From positions 1-15,965 of the forward strand of contig USOK01000009.1 of the NCBI GenBank assembly GCA_900556295.1: a DNA stretch of 15,965 bases. Reading direction: 5' to 3'. Positions 4,864-12,649 of this stretch are shown here, piece by piece. A program made the position numbers and the translations under genes. Every line of letters starts with the position of its first letter. Position 1 is the stretch's first letter. This DNA comes from an uncultured bacterium (lineage in GTDB: Bacteria; Cyanobacteriota; Vampirovibrionia; Gastranaerophilales; Gastranaerophilaceae). The notes under the pieces were generated by a model. The model was given only the letters and a program-made list of their open reading frames with translations. It did no database searches and had not been told where the DNA came from.

Positions 4864-7653
4864 TTACTTAATTTTCTTCAATGATGAAATAAAGTTGTTA
4901 TGTTCAACATCCCCTTCAACTTTAGTTAAGAAAATTTGGCAGTCTTTTTCATCTGCGTCAATCGGCGGTAATTGCGAAATTTCTGCGGAATAGTAGTTGC
5001 GATCATTCCGGCTGCTCAATGGAATTCTGTTTGCTAAACTGTTGAGTGAAATGTTTCTCAAAAATCCTGCAAAACCTTTATTGCGGTTGCTAAATTTTGT
5101 ATAAATTCTTAATGTTGCATCACTTTTTTCAATATCATAACGTCCAACAATAAACGAACTCAACTGAGGTGCAGATGACTTAATCATCATTCGCTCAACA
5201 ACATTATCTCTTATAGACAGAGTTCCTATAATTTTATCAAAATTTCCTTCCGGAATATTAACCAAATCAGAAAAAGTCGATGGACTAATCATCACAAGTG
5301 GATTTCTGAATAAAGCAGCAAATTTCAAAATATATTCAACCAGCCCGACTTTTTGAATAGTACCATCTTTAATCATAAATTTTACAGAGCCGTTCAATTT
5401 CATTTTATCATCAGTATTAAGTTCAATCAAACCACTTGCTTTGCCGGAAATTTCTCTTGGAAGTGTTAATAAAGTTGTTGCAATAATATCAGAATTTACG
5501 TCCAAAATTCCGAGTTTTAAATTATATTTATGTTTTTTCAAATCACAATTAACTTTAGCTGACGAATGACCTTCTGCTATTGCAAAACGATTTGAATACA
5601 TATTCAAAACACTATTTTTATCAAGAGTCAAAGTCGCTTTCACATCATCAAAATTTATATCTTTATATTTCCCCTCTTTGATATGCAAAACGCAATCTTC
5701 TACGATAAAATTTCCAATATCAAAAGTAGGAGTGTTATCATCATTATCTTTTGCTTCTCCAGACGGTTTTACGTCAAACTTTTCACTCGTAATAGCTTCT
5801 GAACTTTGGTTATTTGCAGATGCTATAAACTTTTCAACATCAACACTATCGATTGTCAAATTTGTATGTTTTACAACAATCGGGAATTTTATTTGGTTCA
5901 AAAGATTACCTGTAAAATCAAATTTAGAACGTCTGTAACCACCTTGTGCCGCAAGATTTAGCATTCCGGCAGTTGTTATCATCTCACCATGTTTTACAAA
6001 AACACGTTGAGATGGAATAAATACTTCGTCCATCGACAAATTTCCATTCAAATATGGGAAGTTTGCACCATTAATCATCTCCATTTTACCAGCAATTTTG
6101 CCTTTTTTAAACATTTTATCGCCGATTAAGACATTTAAAAATTCACTCGGTAAAGGACGAGGAATTTCAAATCCAAGATTCTTAACAAATGGTTCCGGCT
6201 TTGAAAAATCAATATTTCCAGCAAGTTTTACAACCGGCTTAACCTTTTGCGCCTGCTCTTTAGTAAAGCTATTAGGAACAATATAATAATCAATCGATTT
6301 TATATTCAACAAATTGTTTTCAAAGTGCAAATCTCCTTTAACGCCTCTAATGTAATCCACAGGAGTTAGCGAAGCTCCATCTACGAGAATATCTTGACCT
6401 TTCTTCACTCCAAACAACCAAAGAATATCAATTTTGTTGTTTTTTGATTTTAAATCTATTTTTGTTTTTGTTGAACCTCCAACCAATTCCACTCTTGTCC
6501 CAATCATTTTAGACAAATAATTCAACATGAAATCATTTGTAACAACTGCACGGGCAACAATATCTGTATCAATTGATTTTAAATAATCTTTAACAGTTCC
6601 ATGCATTTCAACTTTGTTAGCTTGCTTGCTATTATAATACCCATTAAAACCAGACAAAGTAATGTCTCTTTGGGTCATTGCAATTTTACCTTTTTGCAAA
6701 AGCAATGGAATATTACTCAACGGAACGATTTTACATGAAATTTTATTTAAATTCACAATACCCTTAAGGTCGTTATTAGAAAGTTTTACATTAAAATTAA
6801 AACTACCTTTCAAATCTTTGAAATAGCTTAAAGGCTCATCTAAATTGTTTTCTACAATACCGGAATCAATCAGTGTCAAAACATCTGCAACGTCTATTTT
6901 GTTTGAAAAAACTTCTATTTTATAATTCTTCTTTTTATCTGCCCAAGCATTAAAGCAAATTTTAGAATTGTTGAAAATTAAATAACAATTTTGAACCCAA
7001 ATTGCTTTATTTTTAATAAATACCGCGTTTCTATCTGCAAAATTAAAATGCAAATCTTTGCCATCTTTTCGAATATCAGATGTCAAATTAAAATGAACAT
7101 ACCTCAAAACCTTTTGCGTATTATCAATTCTTAAATCATCTGCCTTTAAGGTTACATAAGTTTCAGGTTCAACCTTGTACATAAACATTGATTTTTTAAC
7201 ATACAGCAAAGAATCAAAGAAATCATATTCCCATTCTGACTTCTTTTGTCCTTCTTTTTTTGTTTGAGACAAAGCCATCAATTTGTTTATATCAGCAAAA
7301 ATATAATCTGCACCAAACTTTTGAATGATTATGTTTTTATCAAAAATTTCCTTAAACGAAATAATCGTATCAAAATTATTTACACTCAAAAGGCTTGCTC
7401 CTTTTTTAGAAACAGAAAGTTCTTCAACCTTAAATTCTATAACAGGCGAAAGCGAAGTCTTCAGCTCTGGGTGAATAATTGAAACATCCAATTCTGCGTA
7501 TTTATTTAACATTTTTTCTGCAAAACTGATAAACGTTGGATGGGAGACAGCATATGGCAAGACTTTTAAATACAGTGCAAACGGAGCCACAGCAAGAATC
7601 CCCACCGTTGCACCTAGGCTCACTATAATCTTTGCCTTCTTACTCATCACCAT
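4864..7653 (-). CDS. AsmA-like large envelope protein
   Basis: 929 residues. One N-terminal membrane segment (about 5-30, KIIVSLGATVGILAVAPFAL) is followed by a very long beta-rich periplasmic region with repeated short strands (GNIDFSKPEPFV, KGKIAGKMEMING, GKASGLIELNTDDKMKLNGS). The C-terminal part (FMIKDGTIQKVGL, then FSDLVNIPEGNFDKIIGTLS) has the AsmA/DUF3971-like layout. AsmA/TamB-type proteins are thought to form grooves that carry lipids between inner and outer membrane. This assignment rests on architecture and C-terminal motifs, not a search. ATG 7653 has no Shine-Dalgarno sequence, but TATAAT ends 6 nt upstream; a second ATG at 7647 is possible. It is divergent from the WG-repeat gene with 72 bp between starts. 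Confidence 0.75.
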   Translation of the reverse strand: MVMSKKAKIIVSLGATVGILAVAPFALYLKVLPYAVSHPTFISFAEKMLNKYAELDVSIIHPELKTSLSPVIEFKVEELSVSKKGASLLSVNNFDTIISFKEIFDKNIIIQKFGADYIFADINKLMALSQTKKEGQKKSEWEYDFFDSLLYVKKSMFMYKVEPETYVTLKADDLRIDNTQKVLRYVHFNLTSDIRKDGKDLHFNFADRNAVFIKNKAIWVQNCYLIFNNSKICFNAWADKKKNYKIEVFSNKIDVADVLTLIDSGIVENNLDEPLSYFKDLKGSFNFNVKLSNNDLKGIVNLNKISCKIVPLSNIPLLLQKGKIAMTQRDITLSGFNGYYNSKQANKVEMHGTVKDYLKSIDTDIVARAVVTNDFMLNYLSKMIGTRVELVGGSTKTKIDLKSKNNKIDILWLFGVKKGQDILVDGASLTPVDYIRGVKGDLHFENNLLNIKSIDYYIVPNSFTKEQAQKVKPVVKLAGNIDFSKPEPFVKNLGFEIPRPLPSEFLNVLIGDKMFKKGKIAGKMEMINGANFPYLNGNLSMDEVFIPSQRVFVKHGEMITTAGMLNLAAQGGYRRSKFDFTGNLLNQIKFPIVVKHTNLTIDSVDVEKFIASANNQSSEAITSEKFDVKPSGEAKDNDDNTPTFDIGNFIVEDCVLHIKEGKYKDINFDDVKATLTLDKNSVLNMYSNRFAIAEGHSSAKVNCDLKKHKYNLKLGILDVNSDIIATTLLTLPREISGKASGLIELNTDDKMKLNGSVKFMIKDGTIQKVGLVEYILKFAALFRNPLVMISPSTFSDLVNIPEGNFDKIIGTLSIRDNVVERMMIKSSAPQLSSFIVGRYDIEKSDATLRIYTKFSNRNKGFAGFLRNISLNSLANRIPLSSRNDRNYYSAEISQLPPIDADEKDCQIFLTKVEGDVEHNNFISSLKKIK

Positions 7654-7659
7654 AACTAA

Positions 7660-7665
7660 ATTATA
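7660..7665 (-). promoter_or_regulatory. -10 box placed for a leaderless start at 7653
   Basis: Minus-strand TATAAT ends 6 nt before ATG 7653 and is preceded by TGT (extended -10). The -35 is weak. Confidence 0.5.
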
Positions 7666-7713
7666 ACATAAATTTTTATAACTAAAACCTTCAACTCTAA
7701 AAACATTTTATGC

Positions 7714-7719
7714 TATTAT
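7714..7719 (+). promoter_or_regulatory. -10 box placed for a leaderless start at 7726
   Basis: TATTAT ends 6 nt before ATG 7726 and is preceded by TGC (extended -10). TTCAAC at 7690-7695 is a fair -35 with an 18-nt spacer. No Shine-Dalgarno sequence. Confidence 0.5.
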
Positions 7720-7725
7720 CTAATT

Positions 7726-8643
7726 ATGAGAAAACTATTTGTTGCGTTATGTTTAATATTTTCGCTATCGACATCTTTTGTTTGGGCAGAAGATCAACAG
7801 TCTGTAAAAGCCCAAATTTCTATGAATGATTTGACTGTTTACAGTACATGTGACAAAAAGAATTTATTCGGACTTAAAGACAAAGCAGGAAATATAATTG
7901 TCGAAGCACAATATAAAAAATTAATCCGACTAGGTAATACTTCTTGGATTATTAATAAAAAGAATAAATATGGAATTATTGACTGCAGTGGCAATTACCT
8001 TGTTGAACCTAAATACAGACACGTTGACAGAATGCTGGGCAAATATGCAAAACTCGGCAACGAAAACGATTACGGCGTATATAACGAAAATGGAGAAACC
8101 ATAATCCCAAACGAATACATGGCAATAAATATGCTTTTTGGCGAAATGTTTCTTATCAAAAAAAATTACAAATATGGCGTTGCAGACAAGAACGGTAAAA
8201 TTATTTTAAACACTATTTTTGATGAAATATATATGCCACAACCGAATATTATGCGCATAGAATACAACGGTCAGTGGTATGAAATTGAACAGATTGCCGG
8301 TGGAGAAATCAAATTACCGGAAGATGTCAAAAATATTAAAACAAACAGCAACTTTAAAGTAACAGAATTCGTAAAAGATCCACTTACTGCATCTGGATAT
8401 TCGGCTGTTACATTTACTGATTATTTCTTAAAAATATTTTCGTCAATATCACCTTCCCACGAAGAAACTATTGATGAACTTATGCTCTCTCAAGGCGCTG
8501 ATACTGTTAATATTTTCATTAAATTTACTTGGTTGCCTAAATATCCATTTACGTTCGCTAAAAAATATTACCACAATATAAGGACTCCAAATAACGGGCC
8601 ACTTAGCAACGTAAAAAGCGATTTAAAAAAGAAATTGGATTGA
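7726..8643 (+). CDS. Secreted WG-repeat protein
   Basis: 305 residues. A signal peptide is visible (MRKLFVALCLIFSLSTSFVW, probably cut near A21), so the protein is exported. Residues about 45-170 hold four WG-type repeats of the form yG(l/i/v)-x-(D/N)-x-x-G-x-(I/L): FGLKDKAGNIIVEAQY, YGIIDCSGNYLVEPKY, YGVYNENGETIIPNEY and YGVADKNGKIILNTIF. Such repeats usually form extracytoplasmic binding or scaffold surfaces. The C-terminal 130 residues have no repeat I recognise. Function is unknown. The stop codon is TGA, showing TGA is a normal stop here. It converges on the ArsR-type gene with 8 bp between stops. Confidence 0.82.
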   Translation: MRKLFVALCLIFSLSTSFVWAEDQQSVKAQISMNDLTVYSTCDKKNLFGLKDKAGNIIVEAQYKKLIRLGNTSWIINKKNKYGIIDCSGNYLVEPKYRHVDRMLGKYAKLGNENDYGVYNENGETIIPNEYMAINMLFGEMFLIKKNYKYGVADKNGKIILNTIFDEIYMPQPNIMRIEYNGQWYEIEQIAGGEIKLPEDVKNIKTNSNFKVTEFVKDPLTASGYSAVTFTDYFLKIFSSISPSHEETIDELMLSQGADTVNIFIKFTWLPKYPFTFAKKYYHNIRTPNNGPLSNVKSDLKKKLD

Positions 8644-8651
8644 TTTAACAC

Positions 8652-9002
8652 TTACTCTTTTACGTGGTCTAATGCCATTTCAAGAATCACTTTAACATGT
8701 TCATCAATCAGTGAATAACAAACATTTTTACCTTGTTTTTCAGCTTTCACGAGTTTTGCTGTCCGCAAAATTTTCAACTGATGAGAAACCGCAGACTTTG
8801 TCATATCCAAAAGTACAGCCAAATCATTTACACACAACTCAGCTTCTTCCAACGCCCATAGCAAACGTATTCTTGTACTGTCACCCATTACTTTAAAAAA
8901 GTCTGATAAATCATACAATTCTGTCAAATCCGGCATATTCGGCAATATTTTTTCTACCAATTCCGGATTAATTGCTTCGCAGTCTGTTTTTCTAAGTTCC
9001 AT
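8652..9002 (-). CDS. ArsR/SmtB-family zinc-type metal-sensing repressor
   Basis: 116 residues from ATG 9002; a longer frame up to 9089 would start inside the promoter region and is rejected. The winged helix contains LCVNDLAVLLDMTKSAVSHQ, with the DNA-recognition helix in SAVSHQLKILR. The C-terminal helix carries D100-x-H102-x10-H113-x2-E116, the alpha5 site used by SmtB, CzrA and ZiaR to bind Zn(II). C57 in ELCVND could contribute to a second site. The expected role is to repress the divergent metal ATPase and itself until zinc (or Cd/Co) rises. There is no Shine-Dalgarno sequence; the -10 TATAAT ends 6 nt before the ATG, so the transcript should be leaderless. Confidence 0.92.
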   Translation of the reverse strand: MELRKTDCEAINPELVEKILPNMPDLTELYDLSDFFKVMGDSTRIRLLWALEEAELCVNDLAVLLDMTKSAVSHQLKILRTAKLVKAEKQGKNVCYSLIDEHVKVILEMALDHVKE

Positions 9003-9008
9003 AATTTT

Positions 9009-9038
9009 ATTATAGTTTAACAATTGTTCAATTGTCAA
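9009..9038 (-). promoter_or_regulatory. Promoter of the ArsR/SmtB-type repressor gene
   Basis: On the minus strand TTGACA (9033-9038), an 18-nt spacer and TATAAT (9009-9014) give both consensus hexamers. The -10 ends 6 nt before the ATG at 9002. Confidence 0.8.
9016..9031. promoter_or_regulatory. Second ArsR-type operator, over the repressor promoter
   Basis: TTTAACAATTGTTCAA is palindromic but for one position, with a perfect AACAATTGTT core (9019-9028). On the minus strand it reads TGAA-N6-TTAA, one base off the family TGAA-N6-TTCA pattern, and lies in the spacer of the repressor promoter, suggesting autoregulation. Confidence 0.6.
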
Positions 9039-9066
9039 ACTTTTGTAACAAAAACAACAATACACC

Positions 9067-9096
9067 TTGACAATTGAATAGTTGTTCAATTATAAT
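9067..9096 (+). promoter_or_regulatory. Promoter of the zinc ATPase gene
   Basis: TTGACA (9067-9072), an 18-nt spacer and TATAAT (9091-9096) give a consensus promoter. The predicted start near 9103 gives a leader of about 27 nt with AAGGA (9118-9122) before ATG 9130. Confidence 0.85.
9072..9091. promoter_or_regulatory. ArsR/SmtB-type operator
   Basis: Perfect inverted repeat AATTGAA-N6-TTCAATT (9072-9078 and 9085-9091), containing the family TGAA-N6-TTCA pattern. It fills the spacer of the ATPase promoter, where a bound repressor would block RNA polymerase. Confidence 0.8.
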
Positions 9097-9129
9097 ACTA
9101 ATAGAAACACGTTATATAAGGACTAGATT

Positions 9130-11004
9130 ATGTGCGAACACGATCACAACCACCATCACAGTGACGAACAAGAAAACAACAAACTCGCAATTGCTAAGCT
9201 CGTTATTTCAATCGTAATATTTGTAACTGCCACAATATTACATCCTACAGGTTTAAACAGATTATTAATCTATTTTTCAGCATACTTGATTGCTGGCGGA
9301 GATGTTGTATTAAAAGCTATCAAACACATTTTGAAAGGCAAAGTTTTTGATGAAAACTTTCTTATGGTTCTTGCAACTGTTGGCGCTCTCGCAATTGGCG
9401 AGTATCCGGAAGCTGTAATGGTTATGGTTCTCTACAAAATCGGCGAAATGCTTCAGGATTACGCAGTTGAAAAATCAAAAAAATCAATTTCCTCATTAAT
9501 GAACATCCGTCCAGATTATGCGAATATTGTTGTTAACAGTGAATTGATTAAGAAAAAACCTGAAGATGTAAAAATCGGCGATACAATTGTTGTAAAAACA
9601 GGGGAAAAAATTCCACTAGATGGGATTGTAATAAATGGTCATGCATCCATTGATACTTCAGCTCTTACAGGCGAAAGTGTTCCAAAATGTTTAAAAACAG
9701 GTGACAACGCAGTAAGCGGGTGTATTAACACAAATGGAGTTCTAACCATCAAAGTTGAAAAAGAGTTCGGCGAATCAACTGTTTCCAAGATTTTAGAACT
9801 TGTTGAACACGCAAGTTCAAAAAAAGCAAAAGCTGAAAACTTTATAACCAAATTTGCAAGATATTACACTCCGGCAGTTGTTTTTGGCGCAGTTGCTTTA
9901 GCTATTTTACCGCCATTATTTATTCAAGGCGCACAATTCAGTACTTGGTTGCAACGAGCTCTTACTTTCTTAGTAATTTCTTGCCCATGTGCACTTGTAA
10001 TCTCTGTTCCTCTTGGATTTTTTGCAGGAATCGGCGGAGCTTCAAGAAATGGGATTCTTATCAAAGGTGCTTGCTATATCGAAGCACTTTCAAAACCTTA
10101 TACCGTAGTTTTTGACAAAACAGGCACTTTAACCAAAGGAACATTTGCTATAACCTCAATTAATCCAGTAAAAAACATTACTACAGATTATTTACTTAAA
10201 GTGTCCGCTTATGCCGAAAATTATTCAAACCATCCGATTGCAAGTTCTATCAAAAATGCTTTTGCTGAAAAAATTGATAAGGACTTAATCAACAATGTTG
10301 AAGAAATTGCAGGAAACGGAGTGAAAGCAACTGTTAATGGAAAAGAAATTCTTGCAGGAAATTGCAAATTGATGAAAATGTTCAATATTGCTTACATAGA
10401 AGCAGAAAATATTGGGGCCTCAATATATATCGCAGAAAATGGCAAATTTATTGGCTCTATAACAATATCCGACGAACTTAAATCTGACTCAAAACTCGCA
10501 ATAGAAAAACTTAACAAAAAAGTAAAACAAACAGTTATGCTAACCGGCGACTCAAAAACTCCGGCAGAATACGTTGCGAAAGAACTAGGAATTAAAAATG
10601 TTTATTCAGAGCTTTTACCTTCGCAAAAAGTTGAAAAACTTGAAGAATTAATTGAAGCAAAACAAGGAAGCGTAATTTTTGTTGGCGATGGAATTAATGA
10701 TGCTCCGGTTTTGACCCGTGCAGATGTCGGAATTGCAATGGGTGGATTAGGTTCTGATTCCGCGATAGAAGCGTCTGACGTGGTAATAATGACTGATGAG
10801 CCTTCAAAAGTCTCTAAAGTAATCTCAATTGCACACAAAACAATGACAATTGTAAAAGAAAACATTGCTTTTGCCCTAGGCATAAAAGCATTGTTTTTAA
10901 TCCTAGGCGCATTTGGATTTGTAACAATGTGGGGGGCAGTCTTTGCCGATGTCGGTGTAACCCTTATAGCCGTGATCAATTCTTTAAGAGCATTAAAAGA
11001 ATAA
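9130..11004 (+). CDS. P1B-type heavy-metal ATPase, Zn/Cd exporter type
   Basis: 624 residues. Motifs in order: TGES (180-183, actuator), SCPCALVIS with C285-P286-C287 (membrane metal site), DKTGT with phosphorylated D329, the HP motif H368-P369, and GDGIND (519-524). The end helices carry K586 and D607 (ADVGVTLIAVINSLR), as in ZntA/CadA, which supports export of Zn(II), Cd(II) or Pb(II) across the inner membrane. The N-terminus has no CxxC ferredoxin-like metal domain; it has a short histidine-rich tail (CEHDHNHHH, residues 2-10). The gene faces the zinc-type repressor across a shared operator region. It ends before a bidirectional terminator and uses AAGGA 7 nt before the ATG. Confidence 0.95.
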   Translation: MCEHDHNHHHSDEQENNKLAIAKLVISIVIFVTATILHPTGLNRLLIYFSAYLIAGGDVVLKAIKHILKGKVFDENFLMVLATVGALAIGEYPEAVMVMVLYKIGEMLQDYAVEKSKKSISSLMNIRPDYANIVVNSELIKKKPEDVKIGDTIVVKTGEKIPLDGIVINGHASIDTSALTGESVPKCLKTGDNAVSGCINTNGVLTIKVEKEFGESTVSKILELVEHASSKKAKAENFITKFARYYTPAVVFGAVALAILPPLFIQGAQFSTWLQRALTFLVISCPCALVISVPLGFFAGIGGASRNGILIKGACYIEALSKPYTVVFDKTGTLTKGTFAITSINPVKNITTDYLLKVSAYAENYSNHPIASSIKNAFAEKIDKDLINNVEEIAGNGVKATVNGKEILAGNCKLMKMFNIAYIEAENIGASIYIAENGKFIGSITISDELKSDSKLAIEKLNKKVKQTVMLTGDSKTPAEYVAKELGIKNVYSELLPSQKVEKLEELIEAKQGSVIFVGDGINDAPVLTRADVGIAMGGLGSDSAIEASDVVIMTDEPSKVSKVISIAHKTMTIVKENIAFALGIKALFLILGAFGFVTMWGAVFADVGVTLIAVINSLRALKE

Positions 11005-11011
11005 GATAATA

Positions 11012-11046
11012 AAAAAGGTTGAGCTCTAAAATAGTTCAACCTTTTT
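11012..11046. terminator. Bidirectional rho-independent terminator
   Basis: Perfect 11-bp arms (11012-11022 AAAAAGGTTGA and 11036-11046 TCAACCTTTTT) enclose a 13-nt loop, with an A tract on one side and a T tract on the other. It separates the convergent ATPase and prepilin genes and can serve both. Confidence 0.9.
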
Positions 11047-11050
11047 CTAA

Positions 11051-11806
11051 CTAATAATTCATTTCCCAGTTGTCGTCTAAAATTTTACCAAAACATCCAT
11101 ACCAACATGCTCCATTACCATTACAACACGCATTATAACTAGCTTCTCGCTGTGCAGATGTTAATGGCGCTGTTGAACCATCCTGCGAAACATCATCTAT
11201 ATAGCCATTTTGATAAACATATATTGCATACATATCTCTACCGGCTATGTTTGGTCCTTTGGATCCGTTTGTATCTACATAAACATCAAATAAAATCCCG
11301 TTCATACCACCGTTATAATATTGATAAGAAATAGAAGCTCCGTTAACCAATGTCAAATATGCAGGATGATTTGTCCCCAAACTATGTCCACTCATATTTT
11401 TATACTCGCTATTTGGTGGGAAACAAGGAGTTCTTGTTGCTCCACAATCATTTGCTATTTTAAAAGTGTTCCTGAAAAAAGTTGCTAAAGCGTCTTGAGA
11501 ATTTATTCCGGCCTCTTTTAAATTAACAGCATTTCTCTCTGTTTGATAGCGTAAAAGCCCTTGTGATAAATCATTATAAACCTTATGCAACTGGGTTACA
11601 TAACTCTTTTTTTGATAATTTTGCATCAATGTCGGAACGGTCATAGCAGAAACAACACCAATAATACCAAGAGTCACTAAAACTTCCGCAAGAGTAAAAG
11701 CTGTACGCTTAGAAGAACAACTAATCTGCATGGTATTAATTCTTTCTTTAAGAATATTCGTTTTTAATACTTTACAACATTTTACTAAACTCTTAAATCT
11801 TTTCAT
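11051..11806 (-). CDS. Type IV prepilin-like (pseudopilin) protein
   Basis: 251 residues from ATG 11806, chosen because AGAGG lies 6 nt upstream and a promoter ends further upstream; the longer frame to 11863 would begin in the -35 box. A later ATG at 11731 would give a shorter leader but has a weak site. After a basic 36-residue leader comes the prepilin peptidase site A36/F37 and FTLAEVLVTLGIIGVVSAMT, with E41 at position +5, then a hydrophobic helix. The C-terminal domain is periplasmic or surface, with Gly/Asn/Tyr-rich strands, paired cysteines (about NDCGATRTPC) and a Cys-rich tail (NACCNGNGACWYGC). The class is assembled into type IV pili or type II secretion pseudopili. As a stand-alone gene with no pilus operon, it is probably one of several minor prepilins. 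Confidence 0.85.
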   Translation of the reverse strand: MKRFKSLVKCCKVLKTNILKERINTMQISCSSKRTAFTLAEVLVTLGIIGVVSAMTVPTLMQNYQKKSYVTQLHKVYNDLSQGLLRYQTERNAVNLKEAGINSQDALATFFRNTFKIANDCGATRTPCFPPNSEYKNMSGHSLGTNHPAYLTLVNGASISYQYYNGGMNGILFDVYVDTNGSKGPNIAGRDMYAIYVYQNGYIDDVSQDGSTAPLTSAQREASYNACCNGNGACWYGCFGKILDDNWEMNY

Positions 11807-11834
11807 GAAAAACCTCTTTTCTATGTGCTTTTGA

Positions 11835-11863
11835 ATTTTAACATATTTTTTCAACAGTTTCAA
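11835..11863 (-). promoter_or_regulatory. Promoter of the prepilin-like gene
   Basis: Minus-strand TTGAAA (11858-11863), a 17-nt spacer and TAAAAT (11835-11840) preceded by TGT. The predicted transcript start near 11828 leaves a leader of about 20 nt holding AGAGG. Confidence 0.65.
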
Positions 11864-11907
11864 TATAAAAAGAGCCGAAAATAAATTTTCAACCCTCGTA
11901 TTTTATA

Positions 11908-12537
11908 TTATCTAATAAAATTTGTCAGAATTTTGGCTTCTGTTTGCGGATGGTCAATTCCTGATTTTTTACCGACTTCAATACATTTTAACAACCAAGC
12001 CATATTGTTTCCCAAAACTCTCATAATTTGTAAGCCTTCTTCATCTCTTCTTACATCATCAGGCGAGTTTTGCGCACCATGAACCATACACCAATAGTTT
12101 GACGAAACTATAGGCATTTGATTTATTGTAAAATGTTTTGTAATCGCATCAAGCGAAGCTGTTGTCCCAGCACGTCTTGCAGAAACTATTGCAGCCGCAG
12201 GCTTAAACGCAAAATATTTACTTCCCGCATAAAAAACTCTATCCATTACAGAAAGTAATCTTCCCGCCGGATGTGCATAATAAACAGGTGAACCAAAAAT
12301 AAAACCATCCGCAGTTTTTGCTTTTTCTATAATCTCATTTACAACATCATCTTTAAACACACAGCCTTCAATTTTTCTACAAGCACCGCATCCTGAACAA
12401 TCTCTAACTGCATCCTTGCCTATTTGAATAATTTCTGCTTCTATTCCGTTGTTTTCAAGAGCCGATGCAACCTCAGACAGCGCCGTAAAAGTACATCCAT
12501 GCTCATTTGAACTACCATTTACCAATAATACTTTCAT
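11908..12537 (-). CDS. Iron-sulfur flavoprotein-type NAD(P)H oxidoreductase
   Basis: 209 residues with AGGAGG 8 nt before ATG 12537. The start MKVLLVNGSSNEHGCT is the flavodoxin-fold FMN loop. The compact motif C47-x2-C50-x2-C53-x5-C59 matches the cluster spacing of iron-sulfur flavoproteins. GFIFGSPVYYAHPAGRLLSV is the conserved region beside the flavin. The protein is probably cytoplasmic, moving electrons between NAD(P)H or ferredoxin and small acceptors; the partner is unknown. It is a second, clearly different member of the fold in this window (the other ends at 2701). It is separated from the upstream radical SAM gene by a terminator and from the downstream prepilin gene by about 100 bp with its own promoter. 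Confidence 0.85.
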   Translation of the reverse strand: MKVLLVNGSSNEHGCTFTALSEVASALENNGIEAEIIQIGKDAVRDCSGCGACRKIEGCVFKDDVVNEIIEKAKTADGFIFGSPVYYAHPAGRLLSVMDRVFYAGSKYFAFKPAAAIVSARRAGTTASLDAITKHFTINQMPIVSSNYWCMVHGAQNSPDDVRRDEEGLQIMRVLGNNMAWLLKCIEVGKKSGIDHPQTEAKILTNFIR

Positions 12538-12566
12538 TATAAAAACCTCCTGTTTTTATTATATAA

Positions 12567-12594
12567 AAAAGAACCTGATTTAACAGATTCTTTT
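12567..12594 (-). terminator. Rho-independent terminator after the radical SAM gene
   Basis: 11-nt arms (12567-12577 and 12584-12594) enclose a 6-nt loop. The one non-Watson-Crick pair is a G-U wobble on the minus strand, where the stem is followed by a T-rich run. This orientation fits termination of the gene at 12650-13452. Confidence 0.75.
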
Positions 12595-12649
12595 AATCTT
12601 AGAAAAAGCCGGCAAAAAGATTTATTTTGTTTATTTGTCAAGAAGCAAT

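Noticed and set aside
10602..11039. Minus-strand open frame opposite the ATPase 3' end
   Set aside because: It overlaps the bidirectional terminator and the highly conserved ATPase coding sequence; it is a shadow frame.
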